Below, in pieces: positions 17,548-26,054 of a DNA stretch of 64,000 bases. How positions within the stretch are numbered: position 1 is the first letter of the stretch; every line of letters starts with the position of its first letter. The DNA is from Lysobacterales bacterium (GTDB lineage: Bacteria > Pseudomonadota > Gammaproteobacteria > Xanthomonadales > SZUA-5): assembly GCA_022844135.1 (NCBI GenBank), contig JALHMG010000004.1, forward strand, positions 62,001 to 126,000, given 5' to 3'. The notes under the pieces were generated by a model that saw nothing but the letters and a program-made list of their open reading frames with translations, ran no database searches and was not told the DNA's origin. A program made the position numbers and the translations under genes.

Positions 17548-18651
17548 TTGGCCAAAAGACCGAAATCAGACGTCCCACCGAACCTCGCCGACCTGCGCCA
17601 GCGCATCGACGGCATTGATCGGCAAATCCAGGAACTGATCGCCGAGCGTGCCGGTTACGCCAGACAGGTTGGGGTCGCCAAGGGCCCGCTCAAGGCCGCA
17701 ATCGACTATTACAAACCCGAGCGCGAGGCGCAGGTGTTGCGCGGTGTGGTCGATCGCAACCAAGGCCCGTTGTCGAACGAAGTGTTGTTGCGCGTGTTCC
17801 GCGAGATCATGTCGGCGTGTCTGGCGCAGCAAAATCCGCTCAAGATCGCGTACCTTGGCCCGGAGGGCACCTTCAGTCAGGCCGCGGTGCAAAAGCACTT
17901 CGGGCACTCGGTGATCGCCATTCCGATGGCGAGCATCGAAGAGGTGTTCGCCGAAGTCGAATCTCGCAACGCCGATTTCGGTGTGGTGCCGGTGGAGAAT
18001 TCCACCGAAGGCGCGGTGAACCACACTTTCGATATGTTCTACACCACGCCGCTGAAGATCTGCGGCGAGATAGAACTGCGTATCCATCAGAATTTGTTGT
18101 CGCGCGCGGCCGATCTGGCGCACGTCGAGCGCGTGTATTCGCACGCCCAATCGTTGGCGCAGTGCAAGAACTGGCTGCGCCAGCATTTGCCGAAAGCCGA
18201 GCGCATTCCTGTCAGCAGCAACGCCGAGGCTGCGCGTCGGGCGCGCAATGCCGACGACGCCGCGGCCATCGCCGGATTGGCGGCGGCGCACGTCTACGGA
18301 CTCAAGGTGCTGGCGCCGAATATCGAAGACCGCCCGGACAACACCACGCGTTTTTTCGTACTCGGCCCGGAGTTGTTCCCGCCCTCGGGTCACGACAAAA
18401 CCTCTTTGCTGCTCGCGGTCAAGGATCAGCCCGGCGCGCTTTACTCGCTGCTGACGCCGCTCGCCAGACACGGCATCAGCATGACCCGCATCGAGTCGCG
18501 GCCGGCGCGCGGCGCCAAGTGGGAGTACGTGTTTTTTATCGACGTCGAAGGGCATGTGGAGTCTGGCGCGCTGAAAGCTGCGCTGGACGACCTTGGACCA
18601 GTGGCCGCGCAGCTGAAAGTGCTGGGCGCTTATCCGGCAGCGATCGTATGA
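17548..18651 (+). CDS. pheA: Bifunctional chorismate mutase/prephenate dehydratase (P-protein)
   Basis: 367 aa. The N-terminal AroQ-type chorismate mutase (LADLRQRIDGIDRQIQELIAERAGYARQVG..., residues 9-95) makes prephenate; the dehydratase domain (KIAYLGPEGTFSQAAVQKHFG from about 102, with the NSTEGAVNHTFD active-site region) makes phenylpyruvate; a C-terminal ACT domain (LLLAVKDQPGALYSLL, with the ESRP feedback motif) senses phenylalanine. The start is TTG. It is followed closely by hisC, which can aminate the product, and aroA, so the cluster covers the chorismate-to-phenylalanine branch. Confidence 0.96.
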   Translation: MAKRPKSDVPPNLADLRQRIDGIDRQIQELIAERAGYARQVGVAKGPLKAAIDYYKPEREAQVLRGVVDRNQGPLSNEVLLRVFREIMSACLAQQNPLKIAYLGPEGTFSQAAVQKHFGHSVIAIPMASIEEVFAEVESRNADFGVVPVENSTEGAVNHTFDMFYTTPLKICGEIELRIHQNLLSRAADLAHVERVYSHAQSLAQCKNWLRQHLPKAERIPVSSNAEAARRARNADDAAAIAGLAAAHVYGLKVLAPNIEDRPDNTTRFFVLGPELFPPSGHDKTSLLLAVKDQPGALYSLLTPLARHGISMTRIESRPARGAKWEYVFFIDVEGHVESGALKAALDDLGPVAAQLKVLGAYPAAIV

Positions 18652-18697
18652 CTGCCTCGCGACAATGTCGGTACCAGGCCAACCCAATTCCGAACAC

Positions 18698-19822
18698 ATG
18701 AACATCGAACAACTCGCCGCTCCGGGCGTGCAGAAGCTCACCGCGTACGACCCTGGCTACGATCCGGAAACGATTCGGCAGATGCTGGGCTTGCCGCGCA
18801 TGGTCGAATTGGGATCGAACGAGAATGGCTACGGGCCGAGCGCGACCGTACGCGAGGCGCTGCAGGCGCGCGATTTTTCCGATCTGATTCGTTATCCCGA
18901 TGCAGGTGCGCGGCGCTTGAGAGCGGCGATTGCTCAACGTTGGAATGTCGACCCGGCTGCGATCACGCTCGGTAATGGCTCGCACGAGCTGCTGGTGCTG
19001 ATCGCTGAGACCTTCGTCGCGCCCGGCGATGAGGTGGTGTTCAGTCAACATGGCTTTGCCGTGTTCAAACTGGCCGCCATTGGCAGCGGTGGCGTACCGA
19101 TCGAAGTGCCGGCACTGCCGCGCAGCGGCGCGCAGCCATTGGGCGCCGACCCGATCGGGTTTGCGAACGCGTTGAGCCCACGCACCAAGCTTGTGTATCT
19201 CGCCAATCCGAATAACCCCACGGGCACGTGGTGGCGACGCGATGCGCTCGCCGAATTCCTGCAGCGCGTTCCGCATTCGGCCGTGGTCGTGATCGATGAG
19301 GCGTACCGCGAGTACGTCGATGAGAGCGAAGTCCCGGATGGCTTAACGCTCTCGGACATCCATCCGCATTTGATCGTCACTCGGACCTTTTCCAAAGCGC
19401 ACGGGTTAGCGTCGCTCCGCACTGGATATGCGATCAGTTCGCCGCGGCTGGCGGCTGTTCTGGAGCGCACGCGGCTGACGTTCAACGTCAATCTGTATGC
19501 GCAGGTCGCGGCCACGCTGGCGATGGCCGATACCGCCCATGTCGAGCGCGTGCGCGCGGCGAATGCCAGCGAGCGCGCCTGGTTGTCGGCGCAGTTGCGT
19601 GCGCTGGGGTTGTTTGTGTTCCCGTCGCAAGGCAATTTTGTGCTGGTCGATTTCGAGCGCCCGGCCAAACCGATCGAGGACGCGATGCTCAGGCGCGGTG
19701 TGATTTTGCGGCCGATGGGTGGTTATGGATTGCCCACCTGCTTGCGCATCACGGTGGGTTTGCGCGATGAAAACGAGACGCTGCTCGCGGCGCTGCGCAT
19801 CGTGCTCGCGGAACGCGCATGA
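18698..19822 (+). CDS. hisC: Histidinol-phosphate/aromatic aminotransferase
   Basis: 374 aa from ATG at 18698 (a possible ATG at 18665 adds 11 unlikely residues). Fold-type I PLP enzyme: SNENGYGPS (40-48), LANPNNPTGTW (168-178), DEAYREY (200-206) and the PLP lysine Lys233 in RTFSKAHGLASLRTGY. Located between pheA and aroA (overlapping aroA by ATGA), it is the HisC2-type copy that in pseudomonads and relatives is thought to transaminate phenylpyruvate or similar aromatic acids. No other his gene is near, which supports that role. Confidence 0.9.
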   Translation: MNIEQLAAPGVQKLTAYDPGYDPETIRQMLGLPRMVELGSNENGYGPSATVREALQARDFSDLIRYPDAGARRLRAAIAQRWNVDPAAITLGNGSHELLVLIAETFVAPGDEVVFSQHGFAVFKLAAIGSGGVPIEVPALPRSGAQPLGADPIGFANALSPRTKLVYLANPNNPTGTWWRRDALAEFLQRVPHSAVVVIDEAYREYVDESEVPDGLTLSDIHPHLIVTRTFSKAHGLASLRTGYAISSPRLAAVLERTRLTFNVNLYAQVAATLAMADTAHVERVRAANASERAWLSAQLRALGLFVFPSQGNFVLVDFERPAKPIEDAMLRRGVILRPMGGYGLPTCLRITVGLRDENETLLAALRIVLAERA

Positions 19823-21132
19823 GCGGCTCGGCGCTGACGTACACGGTGGCACCGAGCAGCCGCGCCAGCGGGCGGATTGCGGTGCCCGGCGACAAGTCGA
19901 TTTCGCATCGCGCTGTGATGCTGGGCGGAATTGCCAACGGCGTTACGCGCGTCGGTGGTTTCCTGCCCGGCGAAGACACGCTGGCCACCGCGCAAATCCT
20001 CCGCGAGCTTGGTGTCCGCATCGAACGCCTCGATGAAACGACTCTGGAGATTTACGGTGCGGGATTGCGCGGACTTCGTGGCGCCAGCAAACCGCTCGAC
20101 TGCGGCAACGCGGGAACGGCGATGCGCTTGCTCACCGGACTGCTGGCCGGCCAGGCGTTCGCCAGCAAGCTGATTGGCGATGCATCCCTGAGCAAGCGGC
20201 CGATGCGCCGCGTGATGGATCCACTGCGCTTGATGGGCGCCGATATTCGCGGTACCGAGCAGGGAACTGCGCCATTGGCGATAGCGCCGGTACCCGCGTT
20301 GAACGCCATTCGCTACACCTGCCCGGTCGCCAGCGCGCAGATCAAGTCGTGCGTTTTGCTTGCGGGCTTGTATGCGCATGGCGCGACGACGGTGGTGGAA
20401 CCCACTGCGACGCGCGATTACACCGAGAGCATGCTGCGTGCGTTGGGCGCCGATCTGGTTGTCGATGGACTGGCGGTCACGATTCGACCAGGAAACACCC
20501 TAAACGCGGTTCCAGTGAGCGTGCCCGGAGATTTCTCTTCTGCCGCCTTTTTCCTCGTCGCTGGTTTGCTGTCGCGCAGCGGCGAGCTGGTGATCGAAAA
20601 TGTTGGCTTGAATCCACGTCGCACCGGCCTTTTGCTCACACTTCGAGACATGGGCGGTGACATTGAGATTCTCGACGAGCGCCTGCAGGCTGGCGAGCGC
20701 GTCGGCGACTTGCGCGTTCGTCCCAGTGCCTTGCAGGCGATCGATGTGCCCATTGAGCGCGTTCCTGACATGATCGACGAGTTCCCGGCGTTCTGTATCG
20801 CGGCGGCCGCGGCGCGTGGCACCAGCACGGTGCGCGGCGCTCACGAGCTGCGTGTCAAAGAAAGCGATCGCATCGGCGCAATGGCGTCCGGCTTGCGGAC
20901 GCTCGGCATAGAGGTCGAGGAATTCGACGATGGCATGGCCATCACCGGCGGATCGACAGGCGGCGGCGAAATCGACAGCCGAGGCGACCATCGGATTGCG
21001 ATGAGCTTTGCGGTTGCATCGCTGCGTGCGACTGGGGCGATCCGAGTTCTTGATTGCGCGAATGTGGCGACAAGTTTTCCTGGGTTTGAAGGGTTAGCAT
21101 CTTCGGTAGGTTTGGATCTGGGCGTTACTTGA
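19819..21132 (+). CDS. aroA: 3-phosphoshikimate 1-carboxyvinyltransferase (EPSP synthase)
   Basis: 437 aa. It joins phosphoenolpyruvate to shikimate 3-phosphate, the sixth step of the shikimate pathway. Signature blocks: PGDKSISHRAVMLG near 24-37, the LDCGNAGTAMRLLTG loop near 93-107, and HELRVKESDRIGAMASGLRTLG near 341-362; the end GDHRIAMSFAVA then NVATSFPGF is standard. The start overlaps the hisC stop by four bases. cmk follows 76 bases later, the conserved order. Confidence 0.97.
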   Translation: MSGSALTYTVAPSSRASGRIAVPGDKSISHRAVMLGGIANGVTRVGGFLPGEDTLATAQILRELGVRIERLDETTLEIYGAGLRGLRGASKPLDCGNAGTAMRLLTGLLAGQAFASKLIGDASLSKRPMRRVMDPLRLMGADIRGTEQGTAPLAIAPVPALNAIRYTCPVASAQIKSCVLLAGLYAHGATTVVEPTATRDYTESMLRALGADLVVDGLAVTIRPGNTLNAVPVSVPGDFSSAAFFLVAGLLSRSGELVIENVGLNPRRTGLLLTLRDMGGDIEILDERLQAGERVGDLRVRPSALQAIDVPIERVPDMIDEFPAFCIAAAAARGTSTVRGAHELRVKESDRIGAMASGLRTLGIEVEEFDDGMAITGGSTGGGEIDSRGDHRIAMSFAVASLRATGAIRVLDCANVATSFPGFEGLASSVGLDLGVT

Positions 21133-21208
21133 CTATGGCTCTTGGTTCGGTTCACTCCCATATCTCAAACAGGCTGCCGTCGCCCTTTTCAGAAGTGCGG
21201 AGCGTCGT

Positions 21209-21883
21209 ATGAGCACCACCGCACCCGTGATTTGCATCGACGGTCCCTCCGGCTCTGGCAAAGGCACGATCAGCCGCGCAGTGGCCCGTGCGCTTGGCTG
21301 GCACTTTCTGGACTCGGGCGCGCTTTACCGAGCGGTCGGCGTGGCGGCGCTCAGCGGCGGCTATCCGCTCGATGACGAACCCAGTCTCGCCAAACTCGCC
21401 TTGCACGCAGATATTGAGTTCGAGGACCGGATCGATCGCGAGCCGCATGTGTGGCTGGGCGAGGACGATATCTCGGAGATGATCCGCACCGAAGATGCCG
21501 GGCAAGCGGCCAGCAAAGTGGCTGCGCTGCCCGCTGTTCGCGCGGCGCTGTTGCAAAAGCAGCGCAATTTCGCGCAGCCGCCGGGCCTGGTCGCCGACGG
21601 GCGCGATATGGGTACCGTGGTGTTCCCAGGCGCCGAACTTAAAGTATTTCTGACCGCCAGCGCGGAGGAACGTGCGCGCCGTCGTCATAAACAGTTGAGC
21701 GAAAAGGGGATCGAGGCTATTCTGCCGGCCCTTTTGCGCGAGATCGAAGAGCGCGACCTGCGTGACCGCACGCGAGCCGTCGCCCCACTCGTTCCTGCCA
21801 GCGACGCACGATTGATCGATTCGACGTCGCAGTCGATCGATGATGTGGTCGCTACTGTGCTCGATTGGGCCCGCGCGCTGTAA
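21209..21883 (+). CDS. cmk: Cytidylate kinase
   Basis: 224 aa. It phosphorylates CMP and dCMP. The P-loop is ICIDGPSGSGKGTISRAVA (10-28), followed by HFLDSGALYRAVG and the family's VADGRDMGTVVFPGAELKVFLTASAEERARRR (spanning about residues 130-161). The start ATG has GGAG upstream. cmk-rpsA-ihfB is a very stable gene order in gammaproteobacteria. Confidence 0.97.
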   Translation: MSTTAPVICIDGPSGSGKGTISRAVARALGWHFLDSGALYRAVGVAALSGGYPLDDEPSLAKLALHADIEFEDRIDREPHVWLGEDDISEMIRTEDAGQAASKVAALPAVRAALLQKQRNFAQPPGLVADGRDMGTVVFPGAELKVFLTASAEERARRRHKQLSEKGIEAILPALLREIEERDLRDRTRAVAPLVPASDARLIDSTSQSIDDVVATVLDWARAL

Positions 21884-21920
21884 GCGCCCGGGTCTCAATT
21901 CCCACGCCAAAGGGAACGGC

Positions 21921-22022
21921 CCGCGAGAACCTTCTCGCGGATATCAACTAAAAACCATGCGGAGCGATCCGCAACAGGTGGATCGCCGTATTTCGCGGCG
22001 TATCTGAATTCTTGGACTCAAC
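21921..22022 (+). promoter_or_regulatory. Structured rpsA leader, likely S1 autoregulation site
   Basis: The cmk-rpsA spacer forms three successive hairpins just before the rpsA ATG: CCGCGAGAA/TTCTCGCGG (21921-21940), GCGGA/TCCGC (21959-21972) and CGCCG/CGGCG (21984-22000), separated by A/U-rich stretches. No Shine-Dalgarno sequence precedes the ATG. This is the architecture known for the Escherichia coli rpsA translation-initiation region, where S1 represses its own synthesis. The match is structural and read by eye. Confidence 0.55.
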
Positions 22023-23687
22023 ATGACTGAAAGTTTTGCCGAACTGTTTGAACAGAGCGAGCGATTGAGCAAGCTCAAGCCGGGCGCCATCGTGACCGGT
22101 ACCGTTGTCGAGATCCGCACGGACGTGGTGATCATCAACGCCGGTTTGAAATCCGAGGGCGTCGTGCCCATCGAGCAATTCCGCAACGAAGCGGGCGAGA
22201 TCGATGTTGGCGTTGGCGATGAAGTGAAGGTGGCTCTCGATTCGCTCGAGAACGGTTTCGGCGAAACCGTGCTGTCCCGCGAGAAAGCCAAGCGCGCGAT
22301 GGTGTGGGACGAGCTGGAAGATGCGCTGTCGAAGGATCAGACGATCGTCGGTCGCATCAGTGGCAAGGTCAAGGGCGGTTTCACCGTCGACATCAAGGAT
22401 ATCCGCGCGTTCCTGCCGGGTTCGTTGGTCGACGTGCGTCCGGTTCGCGATCCGGTGTACCTCGAAGGCAAGGACCTCGAGTTCAAGATCATCAAGCTCG
22501 ATCGCAAGCGCAACAACGTCGTGGTTTCGCGCCGTGCCGTGGTCGAGAGCGAGTTCAGCGTCGAGCGCGAACAGCTGATGGAGAAGCTCAAGGAAGGCGC
22601 GGTGCTGAAGGGTGTGGTCAAAAACCTCACCGATTACGGCGCATTCGTCGACCTGGGCGGCATCGATGGCCTGCTGCACATCACGGATATGGCGTGGAAG
22701 CGCGTGCGTCACCCTTCCGAAGTGGTCAACGTTGGCGACGAGATCGATGTGCGCGTGCTGCGCTTCGATCGCGAGCGCAATCGCGTGTCGCTGGGCCTCA
22801 AGCAATTGGGCGACGATCCGTGGGTCAATATCTCGCGCCGTTACCCGCAGGGCACACGTCTCTTCGGCAAGGTCTCGAACGTCACCGAATACGGCGCGTT
22901 TGTCGAACTTGAGCCGGGCGTCGAAGGCCTGGTGCACGTCTCGGAGATGGATTGGACGAACAAGAACGTCAATCCGGCCAAGATCGTATCGATTGGCGAT
23001 GAGACCGAAGTTATGGTTCTCGACATCGATGAAGAGCGTCGCCGCATTTCGCTCGGCATGAAGCAGTGCACGAGCAATCCGTGGGAAGCGTTCGCTGGCA
23101 CCTTCAAGAAGAACGATCGCGTCATCGGCACCATCAAGTCGATCACCGATTTTGGCATCTTCGTGGGTCTGGAAGGCGGCATCGACGGTCTCGTCCACTT
23201 GTCCGACATCTCCTGGCAGGGCACGGGCGAAGATCTCGTTCGCAACTTCAAGAAGGGCGAGGAAATCAGCGCCGTGGTACTGGCTGTCGATCCGGAGCGC
23301 GAGCGCATTTCGCTTGGCATCAAGCAGATGGAGCAAGATCCGTTCGGCAGCTACATGGCGGCCCACCCGAAGGGCACCATCGTCCATGGTGTGGTGCGCG
23401 AAGTCGATGCGCGCGGCGTCACGGTCGATCTGGCCGACGGCATCGAGGGCTACTTGCGCGCCGCCGACATCGCCAAGGAACGCGTCGACGACGCCACCGC
23501 GCATTTCCGTGCGGGCGATAAGATCGAAGCCAAGTTCACGGGCCTCGATCGCCGCGGTCGCATTCTGCAACTGTCGATTCGCGCCAAGGAAGACGACGAG
23601 TTGGCCGAGGCGCTGGAGGAATACCAGAGCACGGCAGCCGGCGTGACCAAACTCGGCTCGTTGTTCAAAGAGCAGTTGAATCGTTAA
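22023..23687 (+). CDS. rpsA: 30S ribosomal protein S1
   Basis: 554 aa, the length of gammaproteobacterial S1 with six S1 (OB-fold) repeats. The third to sixth repeats are easily seen by their recurring [30 protein letters not shown] blocks (near residues 198, 283, 370, 455). It binds mRNA leaders at the 30S platform and is needed to start translation on structured or leader-poor mRNAs. The leader before it has three hairpins and lacks a Shine-Dalgarno sequence, as expected for autogenous control. Confidence 0.98.
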   Translation: MTESFAELFEQSERLSKLKPGAIVTGTVVEIRTDVVIINAGLKSEGVVPIEQFRNEAGEIDVGVGDEVKVALDSLENGFGETVLSREKAKRAMVWDELEDALSKDQTIVGRISGKVKGGFTVDIKDIRAFLPGSLVDVRPVRDPVYLEGKDLEFKIIKLDRKRNNVVVSRRAVVESEFSVEREQLMEKLKEGAVLKGVVKNLTDYGAFVDLGGIDGLLHITDMAWKRVRHPSEVVNVGDEIDVRVLRFDRERNRVSLGLKQLGDDPWVNISRRYPQGTRLFGKVSNVTEYGAFVELEPGVEGLVHVSEMDWTNKNVNPAKIVSIGDETEVMVLDIDEERRRISLGMKQCTSNPWEAFAGTFKKNDRVIGTIKSITDFGIFVGLEGGIDGLVHLSDISWQGTGEDLVRNFKKGEEISAVVLAVDPERERISLGIKQMEQDPFGSYMAAHPKGTIVHGVVREVDARGVTVDLADGIEGYLRAADIAKERVDDATAHFRAGDKIEAKFTGLDRRGRILQLSIRAKEDDELAEALEEYQSTAAGVTKLGSLFKEQLNR

Positions 23688-23697
23688 GCTTGTCCCT

Positions 23698-23731
23698 CGC
23701 GAGCGGCGCCCCACCAGGGCGTCGCTTCGCG
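23698..23731 (+). terminator. Imperfect GC-rich hairpin after rpsA
   Basis: CGCGAGCGGCGCCC pairs with GGGCGTCGCTTCGCG (one bulged base) around the loop CACCA, starting 11 bases after the rpsA stop. There is no U tract, so it may be an RNA-end stabiliser or weak terminator before ihfB. Confidence 0.45.
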
Positions 23732-23777
23732 GTAAGCTAGCCGCGCGCGAATCGCGCGAAGAATTCGGGAGCGCAAC

Positions 23778-24086
23778 ATGACCAAGTCGGAGTTGATTGT
23801 TGCGTTGTCGTCGCGCCAGGCGCATCTCGCTCAGCCGGATGTCGAACTCGCTGTCAAGTCGGTGATCGATCAGATGGCGGATGCGCTCGCAGGCGGCGAG
23901 CGTATCGAAGTACGCGGTTTCGGCAGTTTTTCCCTGCACTTTCGTCCGCCGCGAATGGGCCGCAACCCCAAGACGGGCGATGTCGTCTCTCTGGACGGCA
24001 AGTACGTACCGCATTTCAAACCGGGCAAAGAGCTGCGCGAACGTGTCAATGCCAGCGCCAAGTCCGGTGTGCCGATTCGAGATTGA
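23778..24086 (+). CDS. ihfB: Integration host factor subunit beta
   Basis: 102 aa. IHF-beta pairs with IHF-alpha to bend DNA sharply. [33 protein letters not shown] and the arm region [45 protein letters not shown] are characteristic, including the RNPKTG arm tip whose Pro intercalates into DNA. The start follows GGGAG. The alpha subunit gene is also in this window at the far end (63206). Confidence 0.96.
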   Translation: MTKSELIVALSSRQAHLAQPDVELAVKSVIDQMADALAGGERIEVRGFGSFSLHFRPPRMGRNPKTGDVVSLDGKYVPHFKPGKELRERVNASAKSGVPIRD

Positions 24087-24128
24087 TTCCAGTCAGTCAT
24101 CGCAACCTGTCATGAGGAGCCTCGGCTG

Positions 24129-24377
24129 ATGTGGCGGCTTGCATCCAAGGTCGTCGTACTCACGGCGCTGCTGATTGTGCTGATCTTCGCGGCGCTGAAT
24201 TCGACCATGGTCGAAATCAATGTCTTCGCCTACGCGGTTACCGTGCCGGTTGGCGTTGGCCTTGTTGCTTTTTTTGCCATGGGCAGTCTGGCGGGCGCGT
24301 TGGGCTTGTACCTCGCGGTCGTGATGCGCCTGAAACGCGAGCTTAAACTGGCGCAAAAGGCGAGAACGCAGACATGA
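24129..24377 (+). CDS. lapA: LapA-type (DUF1049) small inner-membrane protein
   Basis: 82 aa with two membrane segments (about 8-28 and 40-64) and a short basic cytoplasmic tail (MRLKRELKLAQKARTQT). The hallmark FAALNSTMVEINVFAYAVTVPVGVGLVAFFAMGSLAGAL fits LapA, made with LapB in the lipopolysaccharide assembly control module. It lies 42 bases after ihfB, the conserved order ihfB-lapA-lapB. Confidence 0.9.
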   Translation: MWRLASKVVVLTALLIVLIFAALNSTMVEINVFAYAVTVPVGVGLVAFFAMGSLAGALGLYLAVVMRLKRELKLAQKARTQT

Positions 24378-24384
24378 GCACGCA

Positions 24385-24498
24385 CCGGTTCTCGGTTGTT
24401 GGTTCTTGGTTGCCACTACAGCGGTTGTTGGTTAGCTGTTGGTTGTTGGGTAGGCGCTGGGCCGCGAAACCGAGAACCAGGAACCAAGAACCAAGAAC
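24385..24498. repeat. Heptad-repeat inverted structure between lapA and lapB, locus C
   Basis: The left arm (24385-24411) is CGGTTCTCGGTTGTTGG followed by TTCTTGGTT-type units; the right arm (24466-24498) is the complementary series AACCGAGAACCAGG, AACCAAG, AACCAAG, AACCG. A further GGTTGTT-rich stretch lies between. Like locus B, both arms of the family are present and face each other. It ends 24 bases before the lapB ATG. Confidence 0.8.
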
Positions 24499-24522
24499 CG
24501 CCTTTGCGTTTTCCAAAGCCTG

Positions 24523-25686
24523 ATGCTCGAACTCTTCTGGTTGCTCCTTCCGCTCGCGGCCTTTTCTGGGTACCTCATTGGCCGTCGCGGGAGCGAGCGC
24601 AGCAGCGGCGCCAAGTTCTCGCAACTGTCGCAAACCTATTTCAGCGGCCTCAATTACCTGCTCAATGAGCAGCCCGACAAGGCGCTCGAAGTGTTCTTGA
24701 AGATCGCCGAGATGGACAGCGATACCTTCGAGACGCAGCTCGCGCTGGGCAACTTGTTCCGTCGACGTGGCGAAACGGATCGTGCGATCCGTCTGCATCA
24801 AGATCTCTATTCCCGCCCCAAGCTATCGGCCGAGCAGCGCTCGATTGCGCTCCAGGAACTGGGCGAGGACTACATGCGCGCTGGATTGCTGGATCGCGCC
24901 GAAGCGCTTTACACCGATCTCTTAAGCATCGGCTCGCAGGCGCCCGTGGCGCTTAAGCATCTCATCGCGATCTATCAGCAGGAGCGCGATTGGACGCGTG
25001 CGATCGAGATGGCCACGAAACTGGATCAGTTGAAGGGCGGTGGCAATGCCTTGATTGCGCAGTTCCACTGTGAGTTGGCGGAAAGTGCGCGCACGCAAGG
25101 CGCTACCGACGATGCCCGGCGTTCGGCCATGCAAGCCTTGCGGATCGACCCCAAGTGCGTTCGCGCTCGCATTCTACTGGGGCGCATCGAGCGCAAGAGC
25201 GAGCGCATGGACCTTGCGATTGAGCATTTCGAAGCCGCGGCCGAGACCGATCCTGACTTCTTGCCCGAAGTGTTGCCGGAACTTCTCGATGCCTTTGAGG
25301 CCCAAAGCGCCTGTCATCAAGCCAGCGAATTCCTGGATCGTATGTTGGTTCGCGATCGTGGCGTCAGCGCGATGCTTGCGCGAAGCGCCATGATCGAGCG
25401 TATGCAGTCGCGCAACGAGGCGATAACTTTCCTCGCCGACCGACTGCATCAGCGTCCCAGCGTACGTGGTGTGTTGAAAATAATCGATCTCTCCTTTGCA
25501 GGAGAGCAGGGCAATCGCGCAGAAGCCGTTGGTCTGGTGCGTGAGCTGCTGCATCGCCTGCTCGACCGAAAACCCGGATATCGCTGCAATCGCTGCGGCT
25601 TTTCGCCGCGTGCGTTGCATTGGCAATGCCCGAGCTGCAAAAGCTGGGGCAGCATCAAGCCAGTGCCAGGCATGGCGGGGGAGTAG
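24523..25686 (+). CDS. lapB: Lipopolysaccharide assembly protein LapB (TPR/rubredoxin-type)
   Basis: 387 aa. One N-terminal membrane anchor (MLELFWLLLPLAAFSGYLIGRR), then a string of TPR helices (about residues 45-330: LNEQPDKALEVFLKIAEMDSDTFETQLALGNLFRRRGETDRAI), and a C-terminal rubredoxin-like metal knuckle with two CxxC pairs (YRCNRCGF ... WQCPSCKSWG). In Escherichia coli LapB (YciM) guides FtsH to degrade LpxC and so limits lipid A synthesis. Start at ATG 24523 gives the standard N-terminus. Confidence 0.95.
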   Translation: MLELFWLLLPLAAFSGYLIGRRGSERSSGAKFSQLSQTYFSGLNYLLNEQPDKALEVFLKIAEMDSDTFETQLALGNLFRRRGETDRAIRLHQDLYSRPKLSAEQRSIALQELGEDYMRAGLLDRAEALYTDLLSIGSQAPVALKHLIAIYQQERDWTRAIEMATKLDQLKGGGNALIAQFHCELAESARTQGATDDARRSAMQALRIDPKCVRARILLGRIERKSERMDLAIEHFEAAAETDPDFLPEVLPELLDAFEAQSACHQASEFLDRMLVRDRGVSAMLARSAMIERMQSRNEAITFLADRLHQRPSVRGVLKIIDLSFAGEQGNRAEAVGLVRELLHRLLDRKPGYRCNRCGFSPRALHWQCPSCKSWGSIKPVPGMAGE

Positions 25687-25693
25687 CCTTCCT

Positions 25694-25777
25694 GGTTCTT
25701 GGTTCTTGGTTCTTGGTTCTTGGTTCTTGGTTCTTGGTTTTTGGTTTTTGGTTTTTGGTTTTTGGTTTTTGGTTATT
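25694..25777. repeat. Heptanucleotide array (GGTTCTT)6(GGTTTTT)5GGTTATT, locus D
   Basis: Twelve uninterrupted 7-base units: six perfect GGTTCTT (25694-25735), five perfect GGTTTTT (25736-25770) and one GGTTATT (25771-25777), starting 8 bases after the lapB stop. The block of identical variants side by side shows unit duplication by slippage or unequal exchange. Only the G-rich arm is present. The remaining 277 bases to the next gene (25778-26054) hold no gene that I can recognise. Confidence 0.95.
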
Positions 25778-26054
25778 TGGTTTTGGCTTCGAAGCTTGCG
25801 AATTTGCGGTGCCGTTGCGCAACGGTGCTAAGCGAGGTCTGAAAAGCCGCAAGGCAATTGCCCAGTGCGAAAGCCCCGGGGTAACCACCGAATCAACATG
25901 GGAGTGTGGCCGATTTCGAGATCTCGCGACCTGGGCTCCCAATCTCACGGCTTTCGCCCCAGGCGCGGCTTCCGTTCCGCAGCGGATTACTACCGCGACA
26001 TGCAACAGAAAGCCAACCATTCTCGACCTGCAACCGAACAACAACCGACTACAA

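Noticed and set aside
21948-24014. 688-codon open frame opposite rpsA and ihfB
   Set aside because: Antisense shadow of a highly expressed ribosomal gene with strong codon bias; no domain seen.
25620-26054. N-terminal extension of the WecA-like protein through the heptad array
   Set aside because: The array has no stop codon in any frame, so the open frame is automatic; the family's N-terminus begins at the ATG at 26055.
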